From positions 1 to 38,410 of the forward strand of contig JADIME010000066.1 of NCBI GenBank assembly GCA_017694935.1: 38,410 nucleotides of DNA, read 5' to 3'. Positions 30,259 to 38,410 of the stretch are shown piece by piece (positions within the stretch are counted from its first letter, which is position 1; every line of letters starts with the position of its first letter). The notes under the pieces were generated by a model, which was not told the DNA's origin, made no database searches, and saw only the letters and a list, made by a program, of their open reading frames with translations. Position numbers and translations under genes: made by a program. This stretch comes from Candidatus Merdivivens pullistercoris. Lineage in GTDB: Bacteria; Bacteroidota; Bacteroidia; Bacteroidales; UBA932.

Positions 30259-32106
30259 TTATTTGTCGCTTTGTTCATCCACGCTTACTCCTTCCACGCC
30301 TGCCGCAATCAGTTCCCCGGCGAGGCTTTCGGCTTCATCGCGCGACTTGAACGGTCCCACGATGTATTTTGTCCCGTTTTCATCAGAAGTCCGGAGTATG
30401 TCTTTTGCCGTCTTGTTCCGGATGATGGCGGATGCCGTTTCATCGAGGGTGCCGGTTGATGAAAGTATGCTTACGGAATATTCCGTGAGATTCCCGCTTC
30501 TCTCTATTTCACGGCCCTTTGCGGCGGATATTTTGTTCCCGTTGAGGAATGCCGTGATGAAAGCGGATTTGAAACCGACGGATTTTACCTTGTTGAGATT
30601 GGACAGGGCATCCCCGTAACTTCTGAATAAGCCCACGGAGTAGATGTATTTTCCTGCCGACGGGTTTCTTTCGAACACAGGGCTGAGGCCTTTGAGGTGT
30701 TTTACCCCCGCCGGGGACGATGATGCGAATATCTGTATCTGATATACCAATCCGTCTGGCAGCCTGTTGTCTTCGGCGAATTGTCCCGTAGGCAATATCC
30801 GGAATGAATAGTCGAATTTTTTTTCAGGCTTGTTTACCATGATTTCGAATTCTCCTCCCGGACGGTGTTTCGTGAAAACGAATTTTTCCCTGCCGTTTTC
30901 CCCCTGCCCGGCTTTGTCGCCTTTAAATGCCTTGTCGGGATCGATGATGACACCGTTCATGAGGAAATCCATTTCGATTTTCTGCAACGTCCTGTTTTCC
31001 TTGTCCAATGAGTCCGTGTAGCGTTCCATCGCCGTTTCGGCCGCCGCTATTTCTCCTTCCATGCTTTTTCTCTCCGTGTCCACGGAAAGTTCCGCGTAAA
31101 CCGACCGTAGGCCGTTGAGATTCATGGCCTGTATCGCTATCGAGTCTTTAAGGGCGCGGATGGTCTTCAGGATTTCCGAATATTCATCGGTATCTATGCC
31201 GGGAGGGATGGACTCAATGTCTTCCGCACTCCCGTCATCCTGTCCGGCCGTGGATATTTCCAAGGAGGCGAGCGCGGACAACAGGGCGGGATCGGAGATG
31301 TTCTTTTTGATAGGCAAAGGCTCGTATGTCAGTATGAATACCGTAACGCTGTCTTTCGGGGCTTCCCTGTCGGAAACGAGCATGTAATATTTCTCGTCGC
31401 TGCTCACTGCAAACAATATGTCGTTGGCGGGCGAGGAGTACGGAAATCCAAGGTTCTCTGGGGTCCCCCATTCGCCTGTCTGTTCATCGAGCCTTGACAC
31501 ATAAAGATCGTATCCGCCTACGCCGTAAAGTCCGTCGGAAGCAAAATAAAGATTCTTTCCGTCAGGGGACAGCATCGGGTAAAGTTCGTTGCCGAGGGAG
31601 GTCATCGCCTCATTTAAAAGGTGCGGGTAACTCCACAGGGTGTCATTTATCCTTTCGGTAGAATAGATGTTCCAGATGCCGTTTTCGTCCTTGTCTGTGA
31701 AAAAAATGTCCCATTCTTCATGCGGATAATACAGTGCTGAAGGAAAATCGTCCCTTTGAGCATGTACCAGCCCGTTGCTCCCGATACGCCAGCTTTCATC
31801 CTGCAGCGGCAGGTAGAGCAGGAATTCGGATATGTGAAAATCCTTTTTTGCAATCACTTCCGGGGTAGACACGAAGCCGGTAAGGGCTGCCCCGTTCTTG
31901 CACGACAGGATTTTTTCCTCGATACTGATCCTCGCAAGGCTGTCCGTTTCATTCGAGAGGGCGTTTTCAAGCACGACAACGGCTTCTTCGAAACGGTACT
32001 GCCCCATGAGGCGCTCCGCTTCGGCGACATTGCCGGCCTGCTGGGCGAAAACGTCCGTGGCTACAGACATAAGGGCGAAAAAAATGACGATTTTCAATCT
32101 TTGCAT
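30259..32106 (-). CDS. Secreted PD40 beta-propeller protein with two SPOR-like domains
   Basis: The 615-residue protein has a signal peptide (1-22, VFAQQ), a short repeat-like helical region (about 25-75), WD40-like PD40 motifs (about 140-260; MLSPDGKNLYFASDG, then YDLYVSRLDEQTGEW), a helical middle (about 300-380) and two C-terminal SPOR-like modules: about 453-520 (VYQIQIFASS to VGLFRSYGDAL) and about 541-610 (TEYSVSILSS to IVGPFKSRDEAE). SPOR domains bind denuded peptidoglycan. An envelope role in peptidoglycan-associated assembly is suggested but unproven. It is divergent from secDF and on the same strand as nfeD. Confidence 0.88.
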   Translation of the reverse strand: MQRLKIVIFFALMSVATDVFAQQAGNVAEAERLMGQYRFEEAVVVLENALSNETDSLARISIEEKILSCKNGAALTGFVSTPEVIAKKDFHISEFLLYLPLQDESWRIGSNGLVHAQRDDFPSALYYPHEEWDIFFTDKDENGIWNIYSTERINDTLWSYPHLLNEAMTSLGNELYPMLSPDGKNLYFASDGLYGVGGYDLYVSRLDEQTGEWGTPENLGFPYSSPANDILFAVSSDEKYYMLVSDREAPKDSVTVFILTYEPLPIKKNISDPALLSALASLEISTAGQDDGSAEDIESIPPGIDTDEYSEILKTIRALKDSIAIQAMNLNGLRSVYAELSVDTERKSMEGEIAAAETAMERYTDSLDKENRTLQKIEMDFLMNGVIIDPDKAFKGDKAGQGENGREKFVFTKHRPGGEFEIMVNKPEKKFDYSFRILPTGQFAEDNRLPDGLVYQIQIFASSSPAGVKHLKGLSPVFERNPSAGKYIYSVGLFRSYGDALSNLNKVKSVGFKSAFITAFLNGNKISAAKGREIERSGNLTEYSVSILSSTGTLDETASAIIRNKTAKDILRTSDENGTKYIVGPFKSRDEAESLAGELIAAGVEGVSVDEQSDK

Positions 32107-32131
32107 AATCCTATACGTAGAAAATGGACAA

Positions 32132-32139
32132 CAAATGTA
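32132..32139 (-). promoter_or_regulatory. -7 element of the PD40/SPOR gene
   Basis: TACATTTG on the minus strand, 25 bases before the ATG. It is divergent from the secDF -7 element at 32171-32178; the -33 is unclear. Confidence 0.5.
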
Positions 32140-32170
32140 GTAAATATAGTTCTAATTGAGGAAAAAAGTG

Positions 32171-32178
32171 TAATTTTG
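32171..32178 (+). promoter_or_regulatory. -7 element of secDF
   Basis: TAATTTTG, 67 bases before the secDF start. No convincing TTTG -33 element. Confidence 0.5.
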
Positions 32179-32245
32179 TGCCCTATTTTACGAATACTTG
32201 TGAAATACCGGTTGATATTAACGTTAAAAATTAAAAATAAGGATT

Positions 32246-35200
32246 ATGCAAAGTAAAGGAGCCATTACATTTTTGGCAGTGATTATCGCCTTGGCCTGTA
32301 TATGGCAGCTGTCGTTCACGGCGGCTACCAAGATTCAGGAAAGCAAGGCTAATCGTTATGCCGAAGAGGCCGTGGAAGCGGAGAGAGTATCACCATCTTT
32401 CGCCAATGTCCCTGAAGTGGACAAAGCGTATTATCTGGATTCTCTCAGAAAAGCTAAAAACAGTTTCTACCTTGATTCCATTTCTGCGGAAAAAGTATAT
32501 CTGTGGTATACTTACAAGGAAGTAAAAGAGCGTGAAATCAATCTCGGTCTGGACTTGAAAGGCGGTATGAACGTCATGCTTCAGGTTCAGTTGAAAGATC
32601 TCGTGAAAGCACTTTCGGGCGACAGCCAGGATCCGAGGTTCCTGGAAGCATTGGATATCGCCGAAAAGAACAGTGTGAACTCAAGGCTTGACTTTATCAC
32701 ACTTTTTGCCCAGGCATGGGAGGAAGTGGCTCCGGGCGAGAGGCTGTCCCAGATATTCGGCACATACGACATGAGGGACAAGATTACTCCCGAGACTTCC
32801 AACGAAGAGGTCATAAGCATTATTTCGGAAGAGGCCGAGAGCGCGGTTTCCAACTCTTTCAATGTCCTCAGGAACCGTATCGACCGTTTCGGCGTCACAC
32901 AGCCTAATATTCAGAAACTCGGCAACAGCGGACGTATCCTCGTGGAACTTCCGGGTGTCAAGGAGCCTGAACGTGTAAGGAAACTTCTTCAGGGAACCGC
33001 ATCCCTCGAGTTCTGGACGACTTACGAAAACTCTGAAATCTTCCCTTACATGCAGGAGGCGAATGCTCTCCTTGCAGAATTGGCCGTAGAAGATACAGTT
33101 GCCATGGCTTCTGCCGACACCACGGCTGCCGTGACCGACACCCTTCTTGAAAAGGTCGCTTCCCAGAGCATGGACATGGAAGCATACAAGAAAGAGAACC
33201 CGTTGTTCGGCGTTATCCAGCCCGCCACATACAACGGAAACCTCATGCAGGGCGCCTGCATCGGTATCGCGCATTACAGGGATACTGCTAAGGTGAACGA
33301 ATATCTGTCCATGCCTGAAGTACAGGCTTTGTTCCCTGCCGACTTCATCCCTATGTGGACAGTGAAACCGTCTTCTTTCACCGCCGACGGCAATTATTAT
33401 GAACTCGTTGCCATCAGGTCTTCATCGCGTGACGGCAAGGCTCCTCTGGACGGCGGGGCTGTTACCGATGCCCGCGTATCATATTCCAATGTGAACGGAA
33501 GTCCTGAAGTGGACATGGTGATGAACGGCGAAGGCGCAAGGACATGGGCAAGGCTTACTGCCGACAACATCGGACATCAGATAGCCATCGTGCTTGACGG
33601 GATGGTTTATTCCTATCCGATGGTAAACAGCGAGATTACCGGAGGACGTTCGGCCATTACAGGAAACTTCACCGTTACTGAGGCCGAAGACCTTGCAAAC
33701 GTGCTGAAATCAGGCAAGCTCCCTGCTCCTGCCACAATCGTTCAGGAACAGGTTGTCGGACCTTCACTCGGTAGCGAGTCCATCAATGCCGGTCTCATAT
33801 CATTCGTGATAGCATTCCTCCTCGTACTGTTGTACATGCTCTTCTTCTACAACGGTGCAGGTCTTGCAGCCGACATCGCTTTGCTGTGCAACGTGCTGTT
33901 CCTGTTCGGAGCGCTTGCGTCATTCGGCGCCGTATTGACATTGCCTGGTATCGCCGGTCTGGTATTGACCCTCGGTATGGCGGTGGATGCCAACGTCATC
34001 ATATACGAGCGTGTCAAAGAGGAACTCAGGGGCGGTAAAGGCCTTGCACTTGCAATCAAGGACGGTTACAGGCATGCCTATTCGGCTATCATTGACGGTC
34101 AGGTCACGACCATCATTACGGGTATCGTGCTGATCATATTCGGTTCCGGTCCTGTGCAGGGTTTCGCAACTACTCTTATTATAGGTATCATCACTTCCCT
34201 CCTTACATCCATCTTCATTTCAAGGCTTATCTTTGAAGCAAGGCTTGCGAAGAAGAAGAACATTACCTTTGACAACAAGTGGACAAGGAATTTCCTCCAC
34301 AATACCAAGTTCAACTTCCTGTCCAAGAGGAAATATTCTTACACGATATCGGGTATAGTGATACTTATCTGTCTGGGTTCAATCATATTCAAAGGCTTTA
34401 CCTATGGTGTCGATTTCACCGGCGGCCGTACATTCGTGGTAAGGTTCGACCAGCCTGTATCCGCTGAGGATGTCAGGGAAGCAGCTTCAGCCGAGTTCGG
34501 CGGAAGCGTCGAGGTAAAACAGTTCGGAGGTGAAAGCCAGATGAAGATAACCACCAAGTACATGATCGAAGACGAATCCACGGAAATGGACACTAAAGTG
34601 GAGCAGATGCTTTACGACGCGCTCCATCCGTTCTTCGCTGAAGACATTACTTACGATGAGTTCAAGTCTACGCTTGAAAATCCTAACGGTATCATAAGTT
34701 CCGACAAAGTCGGCCCTACGATTGCAAACGACATGAAGAGGGATGCGATCATCGCGGTCGTGATAGCCCTGCTTGCAATATTCGTCTACATTGCAATAAG
34801 GTTCCGTAACTGGACTTGGGGTGCCGGCGGCGTGATCTCGCTTACCCATACGACTATCATCACGATCGGTTTCTTCTCGTTGTTCACCGGAGTATTCCCG
34901 TTCAGTCTCGATGTAGACCAGTCGTTCATCGCGGCGGTCCTGACGATCATCGGTTATGCAATCAATGACAACGTGGTGATCTTCGACCGTATCCGTGAAT
35001 ACAGGAGACTGTATCCGAAACGTCCTTTGGATGAGAATGTGAACAATGCGCTTAACAGTACCCTTACAAGGACAATGAACACCTCGCTCACCACCATCCT
35101 CGTAATGGTTGCGATAGCAATCTTCGGCGGTGAAGTCATAAGGGGCCTTTCAGTCGCATTGGTAGTCGGTATCTCCGTAGGTACTTACGCTTCAATGTTC

Positions 35201-35272
35201 ATCGGTACTCCTATCATGTATGATTTGAGCAGGAGGAAGATCAGGAAGGAACTTGAAAAAGCGTCAAAATAA
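32246..35272 (+). CDS. secDF: Protein translocase subunit SecDF (fusion)
   Basis: Proton-driven accessory factor that helps SecYEG complete protein export. The 1008-residue protein fuses SecD and SecF, as usual in Bacteroidota. SecD has a first membrane segment (about 5-25), LGLDLKGGMNVML, a large periplasmic head (about 100-515) and six-helix core motif LGMAVDANVIIYERVKEE. SecF has YGVDFTGGRTFVVRF and GYAINDNVVIFDRIREYRR. The long P1 head is typical. It is monocistronic, ending in a bidirectional terminator opposite the S41 protease. Confidence 0.98.
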   Translation: MQSKGAITFLAVIIALACIWQLSFTAATKIQESKANRYAEEAVEAERVSPSFANVPEVDKAYYLDSLRKAKNSFYLDSISAEKVYLWYTYKEVKEREINLGLDLKGGMNVMLQVQLKDLVKALSGDSQDPRFLEALDIAEKNSVNSRLDFITLFAQAWEEVAPGERLSQIFGTYDMRDKITPETSNEEVISIISEEAESAVSNSFNVLRNRIDRFGVTQPNIQKLGNSGRILVELPGVKEPERVRKLLQGTASLEFWTTYENSEIFPYMQEANALLAELAVEDTVAMASADTTAAVTDTLLEKVASQSMDMEAYKKENPLFGVIQPATYNGNLMQGACIGIAHYRDTAKVNEYLSMPEVQALFPADFIPMWTVKPSSFTADGNYYELVAIRSSSRDGKAPLDGGAVTDARVSYSNVNGSPEVDMVMNGEGARTWARLTADNIGHQIAIVLDGMVYSYPMVNSEITGGRSAITGNFTVTEAEDLANVLKSGKLPAPATIVQEQVVGPSLGSESINAGLISFVIAFLLVLLYMLFFYNGAGLAADIALLCNVLFLFGALASFGAVLTLPGIAGLVLTLGMAVDANVIIYERVKEELRGGKGLALAIKDGYRHAYSAIIDGQVTTIITGIVLIIFGSGPVQGFATTLIIGIITSLLTSIFISRLIFEARLAKKKNITFDNKWTRNFLHNTKFNFLSKRKYSYTISGIVILICLGSIIFKGFTYGVDFTGGRTFVVRFDQPVSAEDVREAASAEFGGSVEVKQFGGESQMKITTKYMIEDESTEMDTKVEQMLYDALHPFFAEDITYDEFKSTLENPNGIISSDKVGPTIANDMKRDAIIAVVIALLAIFVYIAIRFRNWTWGAGGVISLTHTTIITIGFFSLFTGVFPFSLDVDQSFIAAVLTIIGYAINDNVVIFDRIREYRRLYPKRPLDENVNNALNSTLTRTMNTSLTTILVMVAIAIFGGEVIRGLSVALVVGISVGTYASMFIGTPIMYDLSRRKIRKELEKASK

Positions 35273-35291
35273 GATAACAGGAAAATAGGAT

Positions 35292-35327
35292 AAAAAAAGA
35301 CCGGCCGCATTCAGCCGGTCTTTTTTT
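35292..35327. terminator. Bidirectional terminator between secDF and the S41 protease
   Basis: AAAGACCGGC and GCCGGTCTTT form a perfect 10-bp stem around CGCATTCA. An A run (35292-35298) and a T run (35321-35327) flank it, so it can end transcription from both convergent genes. Confidence 0.9.
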
Positions 35328-35334
35328 ACAGCTT

Positions 35335-36969
35335 CTAAGCCTCTAAAAGTCCGAGGCTTTCATTCCACTTCGCCAGTGCTTCATGGAGCTGATTGTCGGT
35401 CCTGAGCCTTATTTTCACTCCGGCAGGCTGGAAGTAATACCTTATTATTATTTCTTCTTCTATGAAAGGCGTTATCTGGTCTTTGTTGTAGCGGATGATT
35501 TTAGCCTTGTCTAAATCGACGGCTTTCGCCAGTGAGTCCGTCAGTGCTCCCGCAAGGTTTCCAAGCCCCTCTTCCTTTATGGTCTTCTTTACCTCGTCCA
35601 ACAGGGCCTTGGACTCGCTCCTGTAATCGAAATCCTTGCCCGCGGCGAATTTTACGAAATCTTCGAATTCGGCATCGCTCAAATGGAAATCATCCGGGGA
35701 CGGGACAGAATCATGCTCCGATACGTATTTCAATGTGTACTCTTCTATGATGCCGTTGAGTACCAACGAATACACGATACGGCTGTAACGCTGTACGGAC
35801 AACTCTACATCCGGGCTTATCCCTCCGCCGTCCTTTACTGTCCTGCCGTGCAATGTCTTGAAGTCTTTACGCAATGAATCGGGCACATATCCTACAGAAC
35901 CGTCGGTCTTGCGGTTGCTGTAATCCAGAGCCTGTACGCACCTGCCGCTCGGAGTATAATATCTTGCCGTGGTGATTTTCAGCTGCCCGTTGTAAGGGAG
36001 AGGGCGTATGGACTGCACCAATCCCTTGCCGTAACTGCGCGTTCCCATGACCAGGCCTCTGTCAAGATCCTGGATTGCTCCGGCAACGATCTCGGCGGAA
36101 GATGCCGATGCCCCGTCTATAAGGACCAGCAGAGGCATATCGACATCAACAGGTTCTAAATTTGTCCGGTATTCGGTAATCCCCGCGCCCCGCCGTCCCT
36201 TCGCCGTGACGGCCACGGTGTTTTTCGGCAGGAAGATGGAAAGTATGTCCACGGCTTCATTCATCGCTCCTCCGCCGTTCCCTCTCAAGTCGAACACGAG
36301 GCGCTTCATTCCTTCCTTCTTGAGCCTGTTCACCTCTTTGCGGGTGTCTTCGGCTGCCCCGGTAGTGAAGCCGGTAAGTCTCAGATATCCGGTTGTATCA
36401 TCCAGCATTCCGGCATATTCTATGTCCGGAAGATGTATCCTTTCCCTCGTAACACTTATATCTACTGTGTCTCCGCCACGGACCTTCCTTACCTTGAATC
36501 TTACTGATGTCCCCGGTTTGCCTTTCATCCTTTCACTGCACTCGGCGGATTCGAGCCCGTAAACATCCGTGCCGTCTATCGACAATATCATGTCCCCCGG
36601 CTGAAGACCCGCCTTTGTTGCCGGGCTCCCTTCGTAAGGTTCATTGATGATGACACCCTCGCCCGGACGTTTGAAGATGATGGCCCCGATGCCTCCGTAC
36701 GTTCCGGAAATCATCATTTCCAGCCCTTCCTGCTCTTCTTCCGGGATATATACCGTATAAGGATCGAGCCTGTTGAGCATGGCTTCAATGCCGTATGTGA
36801 GGATTTCGTCCAGTTTTACCGTATCGACATAGTTGTTGAGCAGTTCCTTTATGATAGAGTTGCCTATTTCCACGGTTTCGCCGTTCTTGAAATTCTGGGA
36901 TTGGCCGCACACGTCTTGCGGAAAAACCAATGCCAATACGCTTAAAGATAGTAAGATGATTCTACGCAT
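35335..36969 (-). CDS. S41-family C-terminal processing protease
   Basis: Periplasmic serine protease of the CtpA/Prc type. The 544-residue protein has a signal peptide (about 1-22), a PDZ domain (about 92-165, including GSPATKAGLQPGDMILSIDG) and a catalytic core with LVFDLRGNGGG, Ser290 in GASASSAEI and Lys315 in RSYGKG, the Ser/Lys dyad. A C-terminal extension (about 370-544) continues beyond the core. The start at 36969 is preferred because a -7 element (36982-36989) would overlap an upstream ATG at 37014, and the signal peptide begins MRRIILL. It is convergent to secDF and divergent from rdgB. Confidence 0.93.
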   Translation of the reverse strand: MRRIILLSLSVLALVFPQDVCGQSQNFKNGETVEIGNSIIKELLNNYVDTVKLDEILTYGIEAMLNRLDPYTVYIPEEEQEGLEMMISGTYGGIGAIIFKRPGEGVIINEPYEGSPATKAGLQPGDMILSIDGTDVYGLESAECSERMKGKPGTSVRFKVRKVRGGDTVDISVTRERIHLPDIEYAGMLDDTTGYLRLTGFTTGAAEDTRKEVNRLKKEGMKRLVFDLRGNGGGAMNEAVDILSIFLPKNTVAVTAKGRRGAGITEYRTNLEPVDVDMPLLVLIDGASASSAEIVAGAIQDLDRGLVMGTRSYGKGLVQSIRPLPYNGQLKITTARYYTPSGRCVQALDYSNRKTDGSVGYVPDSLRKDFKTLHGRTVKDGGGISPDVELSVQRYSRIVYSLVLNGIIEEYTLKYVSEHDSVPSPDDFHLSDAEFEDFVKFAAGKDFDYRSESKALLDEVKKTIKEEGLGNLAGALTDSLAKAVDLDKAKIIRYNKDQITPFIEEEIIIRYYFQPAGVKIRLRTDNQLHEALAKWNESLGLLEA

Positions 36970-36981
36970 ACTTTTATTTTT

Positions 36982-36989
36982 CAAAATTA
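36982..36989 (-). promoter_or_regulatory. -7 element of the S41 protease gene
   Basis: TAATTTTG on the minus strand with a TTTA-like -33 at about 18 bases. It is 12 bases before the ATG at 36969, giving a very short leader. Confidence 0.5.
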
Positions 36990-37035
36990 ATCCGCACTCT
37001 AATGCAATAAACATACAAATTTACTCTTTTATATG

Positions 37036-37043
37036 TATTTTTG
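37036..37043 (+). promoter_or_regulatory. -7 element of rdgB
   Basis: TATTTTTG matches TANNTTTG, 23 bases before the rdgB ATG. No clear TTTG -33. Confidence 0.55.
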
Positions 37044-37066
37044 CCCAATAAATTAATCATACGGAT

Positions 37067-37666
37067 ATGGAACTGGTATTCGCCACGGGCAATAAAGGAA
37101 AATTGAGGGAGGCGTCGGAGATTCTCGGCAATGCTTTCCATCTGCTCTCTCCCGCCTGTTTGGGTCATTTCGACGAGCCTGAGGAAACCGGACTTACAAT
37201 GCGTGAAAACGCCCTCATAAAGGCGGAACATCTGTGGAACGCCGCGGGGAAGAACTGTTTTGCAGACGATTCCGGGCTTGAAGTGGATGCGTTGGGCGGC
37301 GCCCCCGGGGTTTATTCCGCAAGATATGCCGGAGAGGACAAGGATTTCAGGCACAATATAGAAAAAGTCCTCTGCGAGTTGTCGAAAGTCCCCCCGCAAG
37401 CCGGAAGGAAGGCACGTTTCAGATGTGTCATAGCATTGATTTACGGGGGCGAAAGATGTTTTTTCGAAGGAACGCTCGAAGGGAAAATAGCCCTTGCCCC
37501 GGCCGGTGAAGGAGGCTTCGGCTATGATCCGATATTTATTCCGGACGGTTCTTCCAAAACTCTGGCGGAAATACCCGAAGATGAGAAAAATGCCATCTCG
37601 CACCGGTTCCACGCTCTGGCCGCGATGAGGGAAAAACTTCTGGACATAGCGGGAAGCGAAATTTAA
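37067..37666 (+). CDS. rdgB: Non-canonical purine NTP pyrophosphatase RdgB/HAM1
   Basis: Hydrolyses ITP, dITP and XTP to keep deaminated purines out of nucleic acids. The 199-residue length and motifs fit: FATGNKGKLREA near the N-terminus, DDSGLEVDALGGAPGVYSARYAG (shown in parts DDSGLEVDALGG and APGVYSARYAG), GGFGYDPIF, and the C-terminal SHRFHAL. It starts a plus-strand run with recO 10 bases later. Confidence 0.97.
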   Translation: MELVFATGNKGKLREASEILGNAFHLLSPACLGHFDEPEETGLTMRENALIKAEHLWNAAGKNCFADDSGLEVDALGGAPGVYSARYAGEDKDFRHNIEKVLCELSKVPPQAGRKARFRCVIALIYGGERCFFEGTLEGKIALAPAGEGGFGYDPIFIPDGSSKTLAEIPEDEKNAISHRFHALAAMREKLLDIAGSEI

Positions 37667-37676
37667 ACCGGCATTT

Positions 37677-38393
37677 ATGAAACGGGAGATTACCGATATC
37701 ATAGTGTTGCACACGACAAAGTTCGGGGACAATTCATTGATTGTCCATGCGGTTTCGCCTTTGTACGGCAGGTGCGGGATGATAGTGAAAGGGTTCGGGA
37801 AAAAAGGAGGCAGGAATCCCGTTTCATTGTTCCAGCCGTTGAATATTCTTGAAGCCGTTGTGGACGAAAACCCGAAAAGCTCCCTGCTTTCCCTGCGCGA
37901 GGCATCCATGAAACATCCGTACGTTTCGATCAGGCGGGATGTGCTGAAAAACTGCATATCGGTATTTGTCTGCGAACTGTTGTTCCGTACCCTGTCCGAG
38001 GGAAGTCGTGAAGACGGCCTTTTCGAGTGGGTGGAAGAGATGGCGTTGGCCTTGGACGCGATGGACGGGAATTTTTCCAATTTTCATATTTATTTTATCA
38101 TCGGGCTTTGCCGTATCCTCGGTTTTTCGCCGAATGACAATTTTTCCGAGAACGACCCGATATTTTATATCGCGACGGCCGAGTTTTCCGGCGGTGGACA
38201 ATCGTTTTCATTGGAAAATTCGCTGTTGCTGCACCGCCTCCTGTCGGGCGGATTTCCGGAATGCATGGCTTTGCCGCTTACTGGAAAGTCAAGGTATCTT
38301 TTTATGGAAGACATGATAAGGTTTCTTGAATATCATATAGACAAACCGGTAGAAATCAAATCATTAAAAGTATTGCACGAATTGTTATGCTAA
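37677..38393 (+). CDS. recO: DNA repair protein RecO
   Basis: Mediates RecA loading in the RecFOR pathway and promotes single-strand annealing. The 238-residue protein has the N-terminal OB-fold (about 1-80; TDIIVLHTTKFGDNSLIVHA and YGRCGMIVKGFGKK) and a helical middle with the segment GLCRILGFSP and the C-terminal HIDKPVEIKSLKVLHELL. A zinc-finger cysteine set is not evident, as in several Bacteroidota RecO proteins. It lies 10 bases after rdgB. Its 3' end overlaps a possible ATG of the next gene. Confidence 0.94.
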   Translation: MKREITDIIVLHTTKFGDNSLIVHAVSPLYGRCGMIVKGFGKKGGRNPVSLFQPLNILEAVVDENPKSSLLSLREASMKHPYVSIRRDVLKNCISVFVCELLFRTLSEGSREDGLFEWVEEMALALDAMDGNFSNFHIYFIIGLCRILGFSPNDNFSENDPIFYIATAEFSGGGQSFSLENSLLLHRLLSGGFPECMALPLTGKSRYLFMEDMIRFLEYHIDKPVEIKSLKVLHELLC

Positions 38394-38410
38394 GCAGGCT
38401 CTTTAAACTG
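38387..38410 (+). CDS. Start of a further gene, truncated by the window end
   Basis: An ATG at 38387-38389 overlaps the recO stop region and opens a frame MLSRLFKL that continues to the window edge. The basic/hydrophobic start would fit a signal or membrane anchor. Only eight codons are visible, so the product cannot be named. Confidence 0.4.

Noticed and set aside
36974..38080. Open frame antisense to rdgB and recO
   Set aside because: Overlaps two certain genes on the other strand; no recognisable domain.
1..38410. CRISPR array, insertion sequence or prophage
   Set aside because: No regularly spaced repeats, transposase, integrase or phage genes are visible; repeats found are short or promoter-like.

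Overview
The window looks like a chromosomal segment from a member of the Bacteroidota, most likely order Bacteroidales. Promoters repeatedly match the Bacteroidetes form TTTG, about 20 bases, TANNTTTG. Ribosome binding sites are weak. The gene content is typical of the group: a SecDF fusion, an S46 dipeptidyl-peptidase, a FloA/NfeD pair, a second EF-G, a NagB/PIG-L fusion and secreted lipoproteins. I cannot fix the genus by reading alone.

Layout: positions 1-197 hold a lacZ-operon terminator and repeat-like hairpins. Positions 198-6118 (minus) form an amino-sugar/galactoside operon: NagB-like/PIG-L fusion, NagB and a GH2 beta-galactosidase lipoprotein. A membrane-anchored AraC regulator is divergent to it (6294-7433). 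A duplicated promoter then precedes the EttA-type ABC-F gene (7661-9337), and an unknown lipoprotein with its own promoter and terminator follows. Positions 10519-11533 (minus) hold a membrane protein plus winged-helix regulator operon with a candidate operator and a terminator-like leader hairpin. Positions 11741-16627 (plus) hold a truncated GNAT, a His-rich CobW-type GTPase, mutS and a SIMPL protein.

Positions 16738-18345 (minus) are an AlkD-like protein and rsmA, divergent from aspS and yqeY (18435-20668). YqeY overlaps tail-to-tail with mrp. Positions 20633-24977 (minus) hold mrp, the S46 peptidase, rnhB and an XRE regulator. A 69-residue half-AraC-like protein and an EF-G2 paralogue that has lost the GTPase histidine follow on plus. 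Positions 27704-28576 contain no convincing gene but do have terminators. Then come tRNA-Ser(GCU), floA, nfeD and a PD40/SPOR secreted protein (minus), secDF (plus), an S41 protease (minus), and rdgB, recO and the start of a further gene (plus).

Most genes are housekeeping: translation (ettA, aspS, rsmA, EF-G2, tRNA-Ser), DNA repair and integrity (mutS, recO, AlkD-like, rnhB, rdgB) and envelope or secretion (secDF, S41, FloA/NfeD). The most unusual items are the NagB/PIG-L fusion with altered catalytic residues beside an intact NagB, the GTPase-altered EF-G2, and several regulatory DNA structures: the duplicated promoter, the dyad inside a promoter spacer, the leader terminator, and paired hairpins with pairing-preserving changes.
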